A stretch of DNA of 64,000 bases from Mesomycoplasma ovipneumoniae ATCC 29419 (GTDB lineage: Bacteria > Bacillota_I > Bacilli_A > Mycoplasmatales > Metamycoplasmataceae). Below the pieces are notes generated by a model. It was not told the DNA's origin. It worked only from the letters and a program-made list of their open reading frames with translations, and searched no databases. The stretch covers positions 1 through 64,000 of the forward strand of contig NZ_CP118522.1 of assembly GCF_028885435.1 (NCBI RefSeq), written 5' to 3'. Positions within the stretch are counted from its first letter, which is position 1. The number at the start of each line of letters is the position of its first letter. Of the stretch, positions 32,125-42,210 are shown piece after piece. Both the position numbers and the translations under genes were made by a program.

Positions 32125-33835
32125 GAAAAAAATTAATTTTTCTATTTTTTCTAATTTTTTCTTTAAAAAATTAGAAAAAAACACCTCTAAAAGCTTATCT
32201 GAAAAGATTTTGTCTACTTTTTGGGCAATTTTCTTTGGAATTTTAGTTTCTTTTATTTTTATTTGATCATTTGGATACAATCCGCTAAAAGTTTATTATA
32301 CTATTGTTTTTAAGATCGCTTTTGCCTGAAATGAAGTTAGAAATTTGCTATTAATTACATCAATTTTCATTTTTGCTAGTATTGCAATTGCAATTCCTTT
32401 TAAATCAGGGTTATTTAACATCGGTCTTCCGGCACAAATGATGATTTCAGGGATAGTTTCCTTGATGATTGTTTTAAATTTGACATCAATTAATATTTAT
32501 GCTCGACTATTAATAGCCGCGCTTTTAGGTATTTTAACAAGTGGAATTCTGGGTGCGCTAGTTGGTATTCTTAAATCTTATTTGAAAATAAATGAAGTTA
32601 TTTCAACAATTTTATTAAATTGAATCATTTTTTATATTGGTAAATTTTTCCTTACTTCAACAAGTCTTGACATTGGATTTAAAACTACAACACTAACATC
32701 TCAAACTATAAACGAGCCGGCATTTTTAACATCAATATTTTTAACCCGTAATTTTTCAATAATAATGTTATTTTTAGCATTATTATTTGCATTTTTAATT
32801 TGATTTGTTTTGCAAAAGACTTCAATTGGCCTTTCAATAAAAATTACTGGACAAAATAAAGATGCTGCAAATTATGCCGGAATTAATAACAAAAAAACAA
32901 CTATAGCCGTGATGACTTTTTCCGGAATTGTCGGCGGAATTGCCGGTTTTGCCTGATATGTTTTTTACAGAAGATCCTTTACAATTCAGGCCGGAATGCC
33001 ACGAGAAGGTTTTGATGCTATTTTATTAGCACTTTTAGCCTTTAATTCACCTTTTGGAATAATCCCAATATCATTTTTTTACTCAGTTCTTCTAATTGGA
33101 ACAAATGCACTTGAGGCTCATTCAATCGCCCTAAATCAACAAACAACACAAATTATTATTGGAATTATAGTGTATTTATCTGCTATATCCGTTATTTTCA
33201 TTCATTTTAAACCTCTAAAATGAATGATGAATGTTTGATACTTATCCAGAACGGGCCGATTTTTCAGTGCTAAAAATGCAAAAAATATAAACATTAAGCC
33301 AACAAGCCCTGTTCACAGTAATTTAAGTTTATTGTTCATAAAACCTGAAAAAAAGGAAAAATTTAATAATTTGCAAACAGAAATTACTAAATTTGAAAAT
33401 ATTAAAGCAGAACTTTTAACTTTATTTTTAGACCAAAAAGTTAATATTTTTTGAATTTACCGAAAAATTCAAAAAATAAACATTAAACTTTTTCTGTTAA
33501 AAAGAGCATACTTAAAAATTAAGAATTATGACAACACTAAAATTTGAAAGCAAAAAAAGAAAGAATTAAAAAACAAATCTGGACTAGATTCTGCACTTAA
33601 GTCAAAAAACGTTGAGGAAAAATTAGCCTTTTTTGAGCAAATTAACCAAAAAAGGCGTAAATTAAATATCGAACTAAATGAGTTAGGTTACTTTGATGCT
33701 AAAAATAATTTTAATGCCTTTTGACAGCAAATTATTGAACATCACTTGCAGTTTCGTAGTCTAAAATCTGAAATTATTCAAAATTTTAAATTAGACCAAA
33801 AAGCTAAAAAACCTTTAAAAACGGAGGAAAAATAA
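32117..33835 (+). CDS. ABC permease subunit 1 with charged C-terminal tail
   Basis: 572 aa. Residues about 35-370 form a BMP/ribose-type permease with eight or more membrane helices and motifs FKSGLFNIGLPAQ, LNEVISTILLNW (here KINEVISTILLNW) and MTFSGIVGGIAGFAW. Residues about 370-572 are a Lys/Asn/Glu-rich, cysteine-free cytoplasmic tail that ordinary permeases lack. Homologs elsewhere are about 350-400 aa. The tail might be regulatory or RNA/membrane associated; I cannot assign it. It overlaps both neighbours. Confidence 0.85.
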
Positions 33836-34746
33836 TGACCTGAGAAACAATTATTCCAATTTTAGCACTTTTCTTTGTTTTTTTCTCAATAATAACAACC
33901 GGATCGATAGCTGGGCTCTATAGTGAAAAAGCTGGGGTTGTAAACATTGCAATCAACGGAGTTATGATTATTGGGGCTACAGTTTATGGTCTTTTTTCAA
34001 TTCTTTTTGATGTTTCAAACATGGCGATGCAACTGATTTTAATCCCACTTGCAGCGCTTTTTTCAGGATTATTTTCGCTACTGCATGGGTTTTTAACGAT
34101 AAAACTGAAAGGAAATCATATTATTTCAGGGGTAGCGCTTAACATTTTGGCGCCAGCAATTGCATTTGCACTGCTTAAAATTTATGGAAACAGTAGCCGC
34201 TTTGAGTCACCAGTAAATGAACTTGCCTTTGGTCCGCACAGAACATTTTTAAACATTTTTTCACTAAAATTACTAATTGTAACAGCGCTAATTTTTGTAA
34301 CTTGGTTTGTTTTTTCCAAAACAAAATTTGGACTTAGATTTTCAGCTGTCGGTGAAAATCCACATGCTGTTGCTGCTGCCGGAATTAATGTCAATAGAAT
34401 GAAATGGCTTGGAGTTTTTCTTTCAGGTTTAATTGCCGGAATTGCAGGCGCTTTTTATTTCCAGTATTTAGGCTCTTCTTTTACAGGCGATGTTCAGGGG
34501 CTAGGATTTTTATCACTAACAATTTTAATAATGGGCCGTTGGAAAATAATTTTAATTGTGATTTATGGCTTAATTTTCTCATTTTTATACACAATTTCAA
34601 TTAGTCTAGCCGGAAATTTTGGTGACTTTTTAGCAATTATTGAAGCAGCACCATATTTAGTTACAATTTTAATTCTAGGCCTTACTTCAAGAAAAGACTT
34701 AGCGCCAAAAGCACTTGGAATACCTTATGATAAATCTTTAAAATAA
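33835..34746 (+). CDS. ABC permease subunit 2
   Basis: 303 aa, coupled by a TAATG overlap to permease 1. Motifs: GSIAGLYSEKAGVVNIAINGVM, LKGNHIISGVALNILAPA, FGLRFSAVGENPHAVAAAGIN and FLSLTILIMGRW, all usual for NupQ/YufQ-type nucleoside permeases. About eight to nine membrane helices. Together with permease 1 and the ATPase it forms the translocator. Confidence 0.92.
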
Positions 34747-34763
34747 AACTTAAAAATTTATAG

Positions 34764-34769
34764 TATAAT
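34764..34769 (+). promoter_or_regulatory. -10 box for tdk
   Basis: TATAAT in TAGTATAAT, 60 bp before the tdk ATG. Confidence 0.5.
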
Positions 34770-34829
34770 TCTAAATCCTTATTAAAAAATAAAAACAGCA
34801 TTCACGAAAAAATATTTCAAGGTTTTATT

Positions 34830-35384
34830 ATGTACAAAAAATTTTTCGAAGGTATTATTGAAGTTATTACCGGCCCGATGTTTTCAGGCAAATCTGACGA
34901 ACTAATTAAAAGAATAAAAATTCTAACTTATGCAAATATTAAGATTTTAGTAATAAAACCTTTAATTGACAACCGTTTTTCTGACTGCGAAATTGTTTCG
35001 CGCTCAGGTCTGAGAATTCCAACTTTTAGCGCTAAGACAACTCAAGAAATAAAAGATCTATTTGCAAAAGAAAAATACGGGGCAATTGCAATTGACGAGA
35101 TTCAATTTTTTAACGAAGATATTATCCCCTTTTTGGATAAAATTGCAAACAAAGGAATCCGGGTGATTGTCAGCGGCCTTGACCAGGATTTTCGCCGCAA
35201 ACCCTTTGGAGTTTTGCCAAATTTAATGGCAATTGCCGAAAATGTGACAAAATTACAAGCAGTTTGCACAATTTGCAAGCGCGCTGCAACAACAACGGCT
35301 CGCCTGGTTAAATCAGAAAAACAAAACTTAATTGGTGATAGCGCCGAATACGAGGCGCGCTGTCGTGCCTGCCATAACTTGTAA
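34830..35384 (+). CDS. tdk: Thymidine kinase (type II)
   Basis: 184 aa. Phosphorylates imported thymidine, fitting its place after the nucleoside transporter. P-loop GPMFSGKS (15-22), DEIQFF and a four-Cys zinc site (CTICK and CRACH) are present, and the lasso loop before the C-terminus is intact. The stop codon TAA is the start of an A18 tract, so tract length changes would not affect the protein. Confidence 0.94.
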   Translation: MYKKFFEGIIEVITGPMFSGKSDELIKRIKILTYANIKILVIKPLIDNRFSDCEIVSRSGLRIPTFSAKTTQEIKDLFAKEKYGAIAIDEIQFFNEDIIPFLDKIANKGIRVIVSGLDQDFRRKPFGVLPNLMAIAENVTKLQAVCTICKRAATTTARLVKSEKQNLIGDSAEYEARCRACHNL

Positions 35385-35400
35385 AAAAAAAAAAAAAAAA
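35383..35400. repeat. A18 tract between tdk and tRNA-Gly
   Basis: Starts in the tdk stop codon and ends 30 bp before the tRNA -10 (TAAAAT, 35431-35436). Confidence 0.9.
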
Positions 35401-35450
35401 TATTTTTTCTACTATTTCAAATTTTTGTGGTAAAATTATTTTTTGCAAGC

Positions 35451-35524
35451 GCAAGTGTAGTTTAATGGTAGAACTTCAGCCTTCCAAGCTGACTGTGAGG
35501 GTTCGATTCCCTTCACTTGCTCCA
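35451..35524 (+). tRNA. tRNA-Gly (anticodon TCC)
   Basis: 74 nt. Acceptor GCAAGTG pairs with CACTTGC (35514-35520), discriminator T, CCA encoded. Anticodon stem TCAGC/GCTGA with loop CTTCCAA gives TCC. T-arm GAGGGTTCGATTCCCTT. Confidence 0.96.
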
Positions 35525-35547
35525 TATCAGGTTGTCCAAATTCTCAC

Positions 35548-35571
35548 AAAAAGCGCGAAGGCGCTTTTTTT
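35548..35571 (+). terminator. Terminator after tRNA-Gly
   Basis: AAAAAGCGC, GAAG tetraloop, GCGCTTTTT and further T residues. Confidence 0.85.
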
Positions 35572-35580
35572 ATTAACATT

Positions 35581-35612
35581 TTATACATTATTTTTTCAAA
35601 ATAATGTATAAT
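35581..35612 (+). promoter_or_regulatory. Perfect 14-bp inverted repeat overlapping the ptsH -10 box
   Basis: Arms 35581-35594 and 35598-35611 are exact complements with a 3-nt spacer. The 3' arm contains most of the -10 TATAAT (35607-35612). Such a layout fits an operator that occludes the promoter. Confidence 0.6.
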
Positions 35613-35646
35613 TTAAAAAAGATTTAATTTCTTAAAAAGGAACAAA

Positions 35647-35916
35647 ATGGAAATAATTTCAGGAACAGTAATAGACAAACTTGGTTTTCATGCCCGCCCT
35701 GCCTCAAAAGTTGCAAAATTAGCAACAACATTCAAATCACAAATTAAAATCATATCTGGTGAAAAATCAGGTAATGCCAAATCAATCATGAATATAATGG
35801 CTCTTGGAATTAAAATGGGATCAGATTTTACCATTGAAGTTTCAGGTGAAGACGAAATTGACGCTGCAAAAGCAATCAAAGAACTAATTATTGCTGAAAA
35901 ATTAATTCTTGAATAA
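35647..35916 (+). CDS. ptsH: Phosphocarrier protein HPr
   Basis: 89 aa. Carries phosphate from EI at His15 (GFHARPA) to the sugar permease; Ser46 (KSIMNIM) is the regulatory site of HPr kinase. AAAAAGG precedes the ATG. Located just upstream of the EIICBA gene but separated by a strong terminator and own promoter. Confidence 0.97.
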   Translation: MEIISGTVIDKLGFHARPASKVAKLATTFKSQIKIISGEKSGNAKSIMNIMALGIKMGSDFTIEVSGEDEIDAAKAIKELIIAEKLILE

Positions 35917-35954
35917 ATCAGAAAAACACTGTATAAACAGCAAAAACCGTGCAT

Positions 35955-35990
35955 AAAATAAGCCGACAAAACGTCGGCTTATTTTATTTT
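35955..35990. terminator. Terminator after ptsH
   Basis: 13-bp perfect arms AAAATAAGCCGAC and GTCGGCTTATTTT, loop AAAAC, then ATTTTTT. Confidence 0.85.
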
Positions 35991-36016
35991 TTGACAGATT
36001 TTGCCAAATCTTAGCC

Positions 36017-36047
36017 ATAATTGAAAAAAAATATATTTTTCAATTAT
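36017..36047. promoter_or_regulatory. 12-bp inverted repeat upstream of ptsG
   Basis: Arms ATAATTGAAAAA (36017-36028) and TTTTTCAATTAT (36036-36047), 7-nt loop. It lies between ptsH and the ptsG start; it may be an operator or a leader hairpin. A -10-like TAAAAT follows near 36076. Confidence 0.4.
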
Positions 36048-36155
36048 TTTCTAGCAAAAACTATAAAATAATGTAAAATTATGGTAATTAATTTGATTTT
36101 TGCGTTACCAATTTATCAAATTAATTATTTTATATTAAAAAAAGAAAGGAGAAAA

Positions 36156-38636
36156 ATGTCCATTTCACTTAAATCAATTTTTAGTGAAAAAACAAGAAAG
36201 AGCACCAACAACTCTGGCGCTGGGAAATTGCGTAAAATTTTGTCCAAATTATCGGGCGCTTTTATGCTTCCAATCTCAGTTATGTCCATTGCTGGTCTGC
36301 TCTTAGGAGTAGGTGCTGCGATTGCAAACAACGCCAATTCCGACTCACTTAAACAATTTGGGCAATTTATCCAAGCCCTAGGTGATGCTGTTTTTGCCGG
36401 TTTACCAGTTTTATTTGCGATTGCCTTTGTTATTGCCTTTACTGATGAGTCCGGTGTGGCTGTTTTTGCAACATTAATTGGATATCTTGTTTTCTCATCA
36501 GTCCAAACAGTCTTTATCACTGATGTTGATATTCCTGATCCTGCTGATGCTAAAAAAAGCATTGGTAAAGGGGTTTCTATTTTATTCTCTGGTGCAGGAC
36601 GTGATCCAGCCGGATTAACAAGGCTTGTTGGTGGCGCTCTCGGATTTAGGGCGCTTCAAACCTCAGTTTTTGGCGGAATAGCTGTTGGACTTGTCGTTCA
36701 ATATCTATATAATCGCTTTCATACAATTCAATTACCACAAATGATTTCATTTTATGGTGGTAAAAGATTTGTTGCATTAATTACAATTCCAGTAATGGGG
36801 CTTTTAGCTTTTGTTTTCCTAATTTTCTGACCATGAATAGGAATTGGGCTTAACCTCTTTGGTGCTTCACTTGCAAAAGTTCCTTATGGATTTGAGTCAT
36901 TTATTTTTGGTTACATCGAAAGATCTCTAATTCCTTTTGGTCTACACCACGTTTTCTACGCACCACTTTGATTTTCATCAGCCGGAGGAGACGCAGGTGC
37001 AACTATCGCTGACTGAGCAAAAGATCAAGGAATTGAAGTTATCCAAAAAACTGCAGAAGCTGCAAATTCAACACAAGTAATTTATGAAGTAGTTGCTAAT
37101 GGTAAAGTAATTCCTGGTGATTCACTTAAAGAAATTTTACTTGACCATGCTCAAAATAAAGATAAATTTGTTGGTGACTCAACAGCATCAATTTATTTAT
37201 TGAAATTTGCTAACACAATCGATTACACCGAAGATGGAAAAGCAGTTTCAATCCCATTATTTACCTTTTTAGAAAACCATGGATTCAAAGTTGGTAGATT
37301 TGCTGACGGTAAATTCTCAGGAATGATGTTCGGTCTTCCAGCAGCTGCAGCAGCCATGATTATGGCAGCGCCAAAAGAAAATCGAAAAGTTACTGCAGGA
37401 ACTGTTATTCCAGCAGCAGGAACTTCATTTGTAACTGGTGTTACAGAACCGATTGAATTTACATTCCTATTCTTATCTCCACTACTTTTCTGAGGATTCC
37501 ACGCATTTATGATGGCCCTTTCCTTCATGTTTGCGAATTTAGCCGGAGTTCACATTCCAATGGTATTCTCAGGTGGAGTTCTTGACCTTTTAATTTATGG
37601 AGCCGTTCCTGTCCAAAAAGGTACTAATTTCTGGTGAGTTTTAGTAGTAGGACTTGCTTATGCACCAATTTACTACTTTGTTTTCCTTTTTGTTATCAAA
37701 TGGAAAAACCTTGAAACTCCAGGAAGAGGAACAAACACCAAATTATTTACAAAATCTGATTATTTAGCACGTAAAGATAGTTCAAAATCTGCCACATCAG
37801 TTGACCCACAAGTTCTTGCGATCGTTGATGGATATGGTGGAATTGATAATATTACCAATTTTAATAACTGTGCATCACGTCTTCGTTATGACATTAAAGA
37901 TTTATCACTTGTTGACGAACAAAAATTAAAAGCTGCCGGCGTTGTTGCTATAAAAGTTGAAGGACAACACCATGTTCAGGCAATTTTAGGGCCAATCGCT
38001 GAGCAAATGAATGCAAAAATTAATTCTCAACGTGATTTAATTAAAGCTATGTCTCAAGACGAAATTGACGCAATTTTGAAAAACAAACCAGCTAAACCTA
38101 TGCCAGAAAAAGTTGAAATGACTAAGTGTGAAAACAAAACTTGCCACTTGCCAGAAGAAATTTATTCTCCAGCAACAGGTGAATTAATTGAATTAGCACA
38201 AGTAAAAGACGGCGTTTTTTCTGAAGAAAAATTAGGAAAAGGTTTTGCTATTCGTGTTGGAAGCACCGGTAAAAAAGACATTTTTTCACCAATTAATGGT
38301 CAAATTAAAATGGTCTTTAATACCAAACACGCAATTGGATTTGCTTCTAAAGACAATAAAACCCAAGTTTTAATTCACATCGGAATTGATACTGTTGAAC
38401 TTCATGGTCAAGGTATTGAGGTTTTTGTTGAAGCTGGCCAAGATATTAGTGTTGGAGATAAAGTTGCTAGCGTTGATCTTGATTATTTAACTCAATCAGG
38501 AATAAAAAATACCGATATTATCGTTGTTATTCTTCACGAGTCAGATAAAAAGGAATTCGAATTTAAAGTTCCTTTACAAAACATTAATCAACTCCCAATG
38601 CTAGTTGGTCAATCATTACCAACCAAAAAACAATAA
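36156..38636 (+). CDS. PTS EIICBA permease (glucose/N-acetylglucosamine type)
   Basis: 826 aa with several TGA-Trp codons. EIIC (about 20-540) carries the membrane domain with EITxPVT-like [16 protein letters not shown] phosphocysteine C572 is in [14 protein letters not shown] has phospho-His H741 in [13 protein letters not shown] and its partner His in NTKHAIGF. The order C-B-A matches PtsG/NagE-type proteins. Start at 36156 is chosen because AAAGGAG precedes it; the upstream ATG at 36081 has none. Which hexose is used is not decided by sequence. The long internal loop in EIIC (about 290-370) is unusual. Confidence 0.92.
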
Positions 38637-38669
38637 AATTGGTCTCTAAATTTTAGAATATTTTTGTAA

Positions 38670-38700
38670 AAAACCGCGATTAACCTCGCGGTTTTTGTTT
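38670..38700 (+). terminator. Terminator after the PTS permease
   Basis: AAACCGCGA, 6-nt loop, TCGCGGTTT and T-run. Confidence 0.85.
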
Positions 38701-38949
38701 TAAATTAGTTTTATTTGACTAAAATATACAATTAACTTTTAATAGGAAATTTATCAAGTCCTTTTGTCAAAATTTATAACTTCTTTTGTTAAAGTCTAAG
38801 CAAATACCTGACTTTGCTAGTTTGAAGGTAAAAATTCACTTTTTAGTGAGTACAAATATGTAAAAATACCCTAAATCCGTGTTTTTGACCTAAAATCTTA
38901 ATTTTTATTACTTTGAAATTAAGGTTTTGCAAAAAAAAAAAAAAAAACG

Positions 38950-39221
38950 CTTGGTCTAAAATAAAATTGTGTTATAATAAGTGTCACTAAGAATGAATTA
39001 ATAAATTTAGATATTGAATTAAGGAGAAATTAGTTATGTTTTTGTCATAAAAAAATCAGAAAATGCGAAATATCCATCATGTTTTTAAATATGATGGAAT
39101 GCCTTAAATTTAACCGTTTAGAAATCTACAAATTTATGGCTTTTGATTATGGCTCTTTCAAAACTTCACATATTTTTTTAGGCTCAATTTAAATAAAAAC
39201 GAGTTTTCTATTTACATTGAG
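38950..39221 (+). ncRNA. Candidate structured RNA in the IS relic interior
   Basis: TTGGTC (38950-38955), 16-bp spacer and TATAAT (38972-38977) could start a transcript. It carries AAGGAG before a 4-codon ORF (MFLS), a hairpin CCATCAT/ATGATGG (39074-39097), and a 13-bp-arm hairpin 39183-39221 with AAAACGAGTTTT apex. The second copy (53422-53568) keeps the pairing through compensating changes. Function unknown; transcription is inferred. Confidence 0.35.
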
Positions 39222-39289
39222 TTTAAATAGTAGTTGTATTTTTTTATGTTTTTGTTATTTTATCCATAAATTAATTTTTGCTACTGTTT

Positions 39290-39360
39290 CAAACTAAAAA
39301 AGCAGTTTAAAAATTTCATAATTTAGCTTTTCAAGTTAAAAATTTAGCTTTTTTAGTTTG
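39290..39360. repeat. 14-bp perfect inverted repeat around a 43-bp loop
   Basis: CAAACTAAAAAAGC (39290-39303) and GCTTTTTTAGTTTG (39347-39360). Present in relic A only, so it may be a further small insertion. Confidence 0.5.
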
Positions 39361-39650
39361 CTTTATTTGATTAATAAGTGATTTTGCATTCATGAGTGTT
39401 TAGTTTTAAAATTCAGTGTTTTTGCTTTGATAGTTATTTTTCCTGAGTTTGCCATTTTGGTGGTGTTCCTATTTACTCAAATATTTGAAATAGGTGTGAT
39501 TTTTACTTTTACTTCTTATTAAATCACTAATAAAAAAGGTAATTAACTTTTGCCAAAAAAGTTAAAAAGTGTCCAAGCCGGACACTTTTTAAGATTATCT
39601 CATCAAATTATGAACACTCCCGTTTCAAGCAAACAACTAAACATTAAAAA

Positions 39651-40322
39651 CTACGGTTTGATATTTACTTTCGGCATAAAAAACCTTGCAATTGAATTTT
39701 TGTATTTATTATAAACTGCTTCAATTGTGTTTTTAATAAGTAGAGCTGATATTTTATGCAAAAACAATTGACTTATAACAATAATGATTAAACCTAACCC
39801 AAATATCGCAAAGTGAATAGAGAAATAACCAGTTTTAATAGGAAGAACTGCAATAATTATTGTTAATATTGGCAAGGAAATAAATGAAATAAATATATAA
39901 ATTATTTGTAAAATAAAGATTCTATAATGAACGTGAAATAAAAAGATTTTTTTCTCCTTCTTGAATTCAATCTCATCAGGATAATTCCACATATCACGAA
40001 TAATAATTCATCAGCGAGGTTCTAACGATCATTTTTCATATTTTTCTTCAAATTGATTGTTAGTTAAATTTAACGCTTCTTTTTTATATTTCTTTATAAA
40101 TCAAACATATTTTATTAAATAATATAAAAATAAAATAAGTAATGCTGAAATTACACCCCAAATAATAATTTTACCTCATAACGTTGGATAATTAATAAGG
40201 AAATCGTTGTAACCGGCAGTGAGTGTTAAAAAAAATGTTTCTAAAAAAACAATTAAAAAGAAAAACAATTTAACTGCCCAGTTAAAAAAAAGATATTTAA
40301 AAAGAAGAGTTATTGCTTTCAT
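39651..40322 (-). CDS. Multi-pass membrane protein, unknown
   Basis: 223 aa when TGA is read as Trp. About four hydrophobic segments: two near residues 15-35 and 50-75, and two near 125-150 and 155-180, separated by a charged loop (about 75-115) with a Trp-rich SLEPRWWIIIRDMWNYPDE. No family recognised. It starts inside the 3' end of the 60-aa gene (13-bp overlap), so both are cotranslated. Flanked by an IS1634 relic and an IS3 element, so it may be acquired. Confidence 0.6.
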
Positions 40323-40492
40323 GAAAAATTAATATCCTCAAGCAAGTATTTCCTCAATATCAAATTTTGAAAATTTATTATATTTCCTGATAATTTATTT
40401 ATATTAGCTATAATTTTTCTAATTTTTTCTTTAAGATCATTTTCTAAAGCCCTTCCTGCAGCTAAAATATTTATTAATTCTAAATTTTTCAT
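40310..40492 (-). CDS. 60-aa helical protein, unknown, partner of 39651-40322
   Basis: Begins MKNLELINILAAGRALENDL with a strong AGAGGTG site just before the ATG. Predominantly helical, basic and asparagine-rich, no membrane segment; stop TAA lies inside the next gene. Upstream on the minus strand, about 40535-40565, TTGTAC and TATAAT boxes form a likely promoter. Small soluble plus larger membrane protein is reminiscent of regulator/effector pairs, but no homology supports a role. Confidence 0.55.
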
Positions 40493-40631
40493 TTCACCTC
40501 TACATTTACTATTTCTATAATTAAACCTTATTATATATTATAATATTAAGTACAAGTTTAAAAAAAATAATAAAAAATTTTTCCTAAGTTAATATATTAA
40601 TTTCAGACACATTCAAAAAAGGTGTGTTAAA

Positions 40632-40859
40632 ATGAAACAATACAAATTTACAGTTGAAGACAAATTTAAATACATTAAAATTGCCGAATCTAAAGGGCTA
40701 AAAAACGCAATTTTGGATTTTGCAGAAGAATTTAGAGAAATTTACAAAAACAAATCTAAAAGTAAAAAAGCGGATAAAGAATGAATGTTGCATATATACG
40801 CTAATAATTTGATAAGAAATTGGCAAAAAAGTTTTATAATAATGATATGAAAAGTTTAA
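40632..40859 (+). CDS. IS3-family orfA-like protein
   Basis: 75 aa from the ATG at 40632. MKQYKFTVEDKFKYIKIAESKG is the helical DNA-binding head expected of orfA, though short. It ends in a different frame from orfB, with the shared overlap 40820-40859 holding an A6 run (40825-40830) compatible with -1 slippage. Confidence 0.6.
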
Positions 40860-41878
40860 TTAGTACTCGTGGAAAAATCAAATCTCCACGCAAACCAAAA
40901 AAGAAATATACAATTAACGATCTTTCCGAAAATGATCGTGGAATTTATCAAGAAATAGTGGAGAGGGTTCTTAAAAGATCCGGAATTGACCCCGCAATTA
41001 TTCTTGAGGAGCTCAAAAAATTAAAACAAGAACAAGAGAAAGATAAAGATAAAATCGAAAATTGCACTAGAATTTGTAGCGTTTTTAACGTTAATCGCAC
41101 TTCTATTTATGAGAAAATAAGGGTGAAAAAACCACCAAAGAAAATGATTTATGATGAAGACTTACTTGAGTGAATTCGTGAAAATTTCTATTTATATCGA
41201 AAGGTAAAAGGCCGCGACATCCTATATAATATTTACATAAATCAGGGAAATTATGTAAGCACGTACGTGTTTCAAAAACACTACGAATTTTTAGGATTAA
41301 AATCAATTGCTTATAAAAAGCAAGGAAAACCGGCACCAAAAGAGAAAAAGTTTACACGAATTTGGACTGAAGATCATATCAAAGGTGAATTTAGCTCAGA
41401 AAATTTTGGTGAAAAATGATTTGCTGATATTAAATTTATCAAAATTAACAACGAATGATTTTACCTACACTCAATTATTGAAACAAAATCCAATTACTTG
41501 CTCAATTTTTCGATTTCTAAAACAAGATTTTCAGAAGAAACTATAAACTTAGTAAAACAAACAATCAAAAAGTATAATATTAAACCAAAATTTTTCCATT
41601 CAGATCATGGCGTGGAATATGCGAACTACAAATTTGCTAATTTTTTAAAACAAAACAATATCCAACAATCAATGTCACCAAAAGGCAATGCCCTTGCAAA
41701 CAGACCTATTGAATATTTTTATGCAGTTTTTCAACGAGAATTGCTTAATATTGAGGGCGAAAATTTTGAAAATGTAGCTATTGCTTATCAAAAAATAAGT
41801 GAATTTATTGATTGGTATAACTATGAAAGGCCTCAAAGTTGCTTATCATATAAAACTCCAAGCTATTATATGAGGTAA
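40820..41878 (+). CDS. IS3-family DDE transposase (orfB)
   Basis: 352 aa from a TTG at 40820, or made by -1 frameshift from orfA; TGA-Trp at 41171. N-terminal helix-turn-helix region (to about 120), then the rve integrase core with D in WFADIKFIK, D in FFHSDHGVEY, and E in NRPIEYFYAVFQREL, closing with NYERPQSCLSYKTP. All three acidic residues are kept, so the element may be active. The usual N-x-x-x-E motif (DNAxxES) reads NRPIEY. Confidence 0.8.
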
Positions 41879-41911
41879 ATTATTTGTCCAAATTTTTTAA
41901 AATGAACATGC

Positions 41912-42090
41912 TAGAAAAAATTAACAAAAGTGGTGCAATCAAAATCATAGGTAAAAAACTAATTGTCTGAGATTTTTCTACTTATTTATAAAAAATTTTT
42001 CCATCAATAAATTAGAAGAAAAAATTAACGAAAGTGGCAGAATCAAAATCATACATAAAAAAGTAATTGTCTGAATTTTTCTATTAATTT
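41912..42090 (+). repeat. Two degenerate tandem copies of a ~78-bp coding-like repeat
   Basis: 41912-41989 and 42013-42090 share about 80% identity. Both translate to related peptides (EKINKSGAIKIIGKKLIVW and EKINESGRIKIIHKKVIVW). The first could be a 29-codon ORF from the ATG at 41902; the second lacks a start. They look like decayed 3' ends of a gene. Lies between the IS3 element and tRNA-Trp; nothing else seen in 41879-42184. Confidence 0.6.
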
Positions 42091-42184
42091 AGCTAAAAAA
42101 TTTAGTAGGTTAGGATATAAATTTTTTCTGTAAACATAAACATTTTTTATTTAGCATTTAGTTTTTATTTATAACTTTTTAGGG

Positions 42185-42190
42185 TATAAT
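42185..42190 (+). promoter_or_regulatory. -10 box for tRNA-Trp
   Basis: TATAAT, 20 bp before the tRNA. Confidence 0.6.
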
Positions 42191-42210
42191 TTAATTAGTT
42201 TGTGCAACAA

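Larger units (their letters stand above)
38810..39621 (+). mobile_element. IS1634-type relic (copy A)
   Basis: A ~0.8-kb remnant in plus orientation, with most of the transposase deleted. The left end (TTTGCTAGTTTGAAGG) matches the end of the intact copy (51381-53286, read on its minus strand). The right part, about 39460-39620, matches the transposase C-terminal coding sequence. The interior 38930-39275 is shared with the relic at 51094-53727 and carries an A16 tract, a -10 box and hairpins. No gene is intact. This covers the 1.0-kb gap between the PTS gene and 39651. Confidence 0.75.
40600..41895 (+). mobile_element. IS3-family insertion sequence
   Basis: Two overlapping frames, orfA and orfB, followed by a DDE transposase. 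Imperfect terminal repeats may be TTTCAGACACATT on the left and the inverse of ATTTGTCCAAA on the right, so boundaries are approximate. No clear target duplication seen. Confidence 0.7.

Noticed and set aside
41307..41546. 79-aa ORF inside the IS3 transposase
   Set aside because: Frame shadow of orfB; motifs lie in the other frame.
41912..42090. CRISPR-like repeat
   Set aside because: Only two copies, long, adjacent and without unique short spacers; no cas genes.
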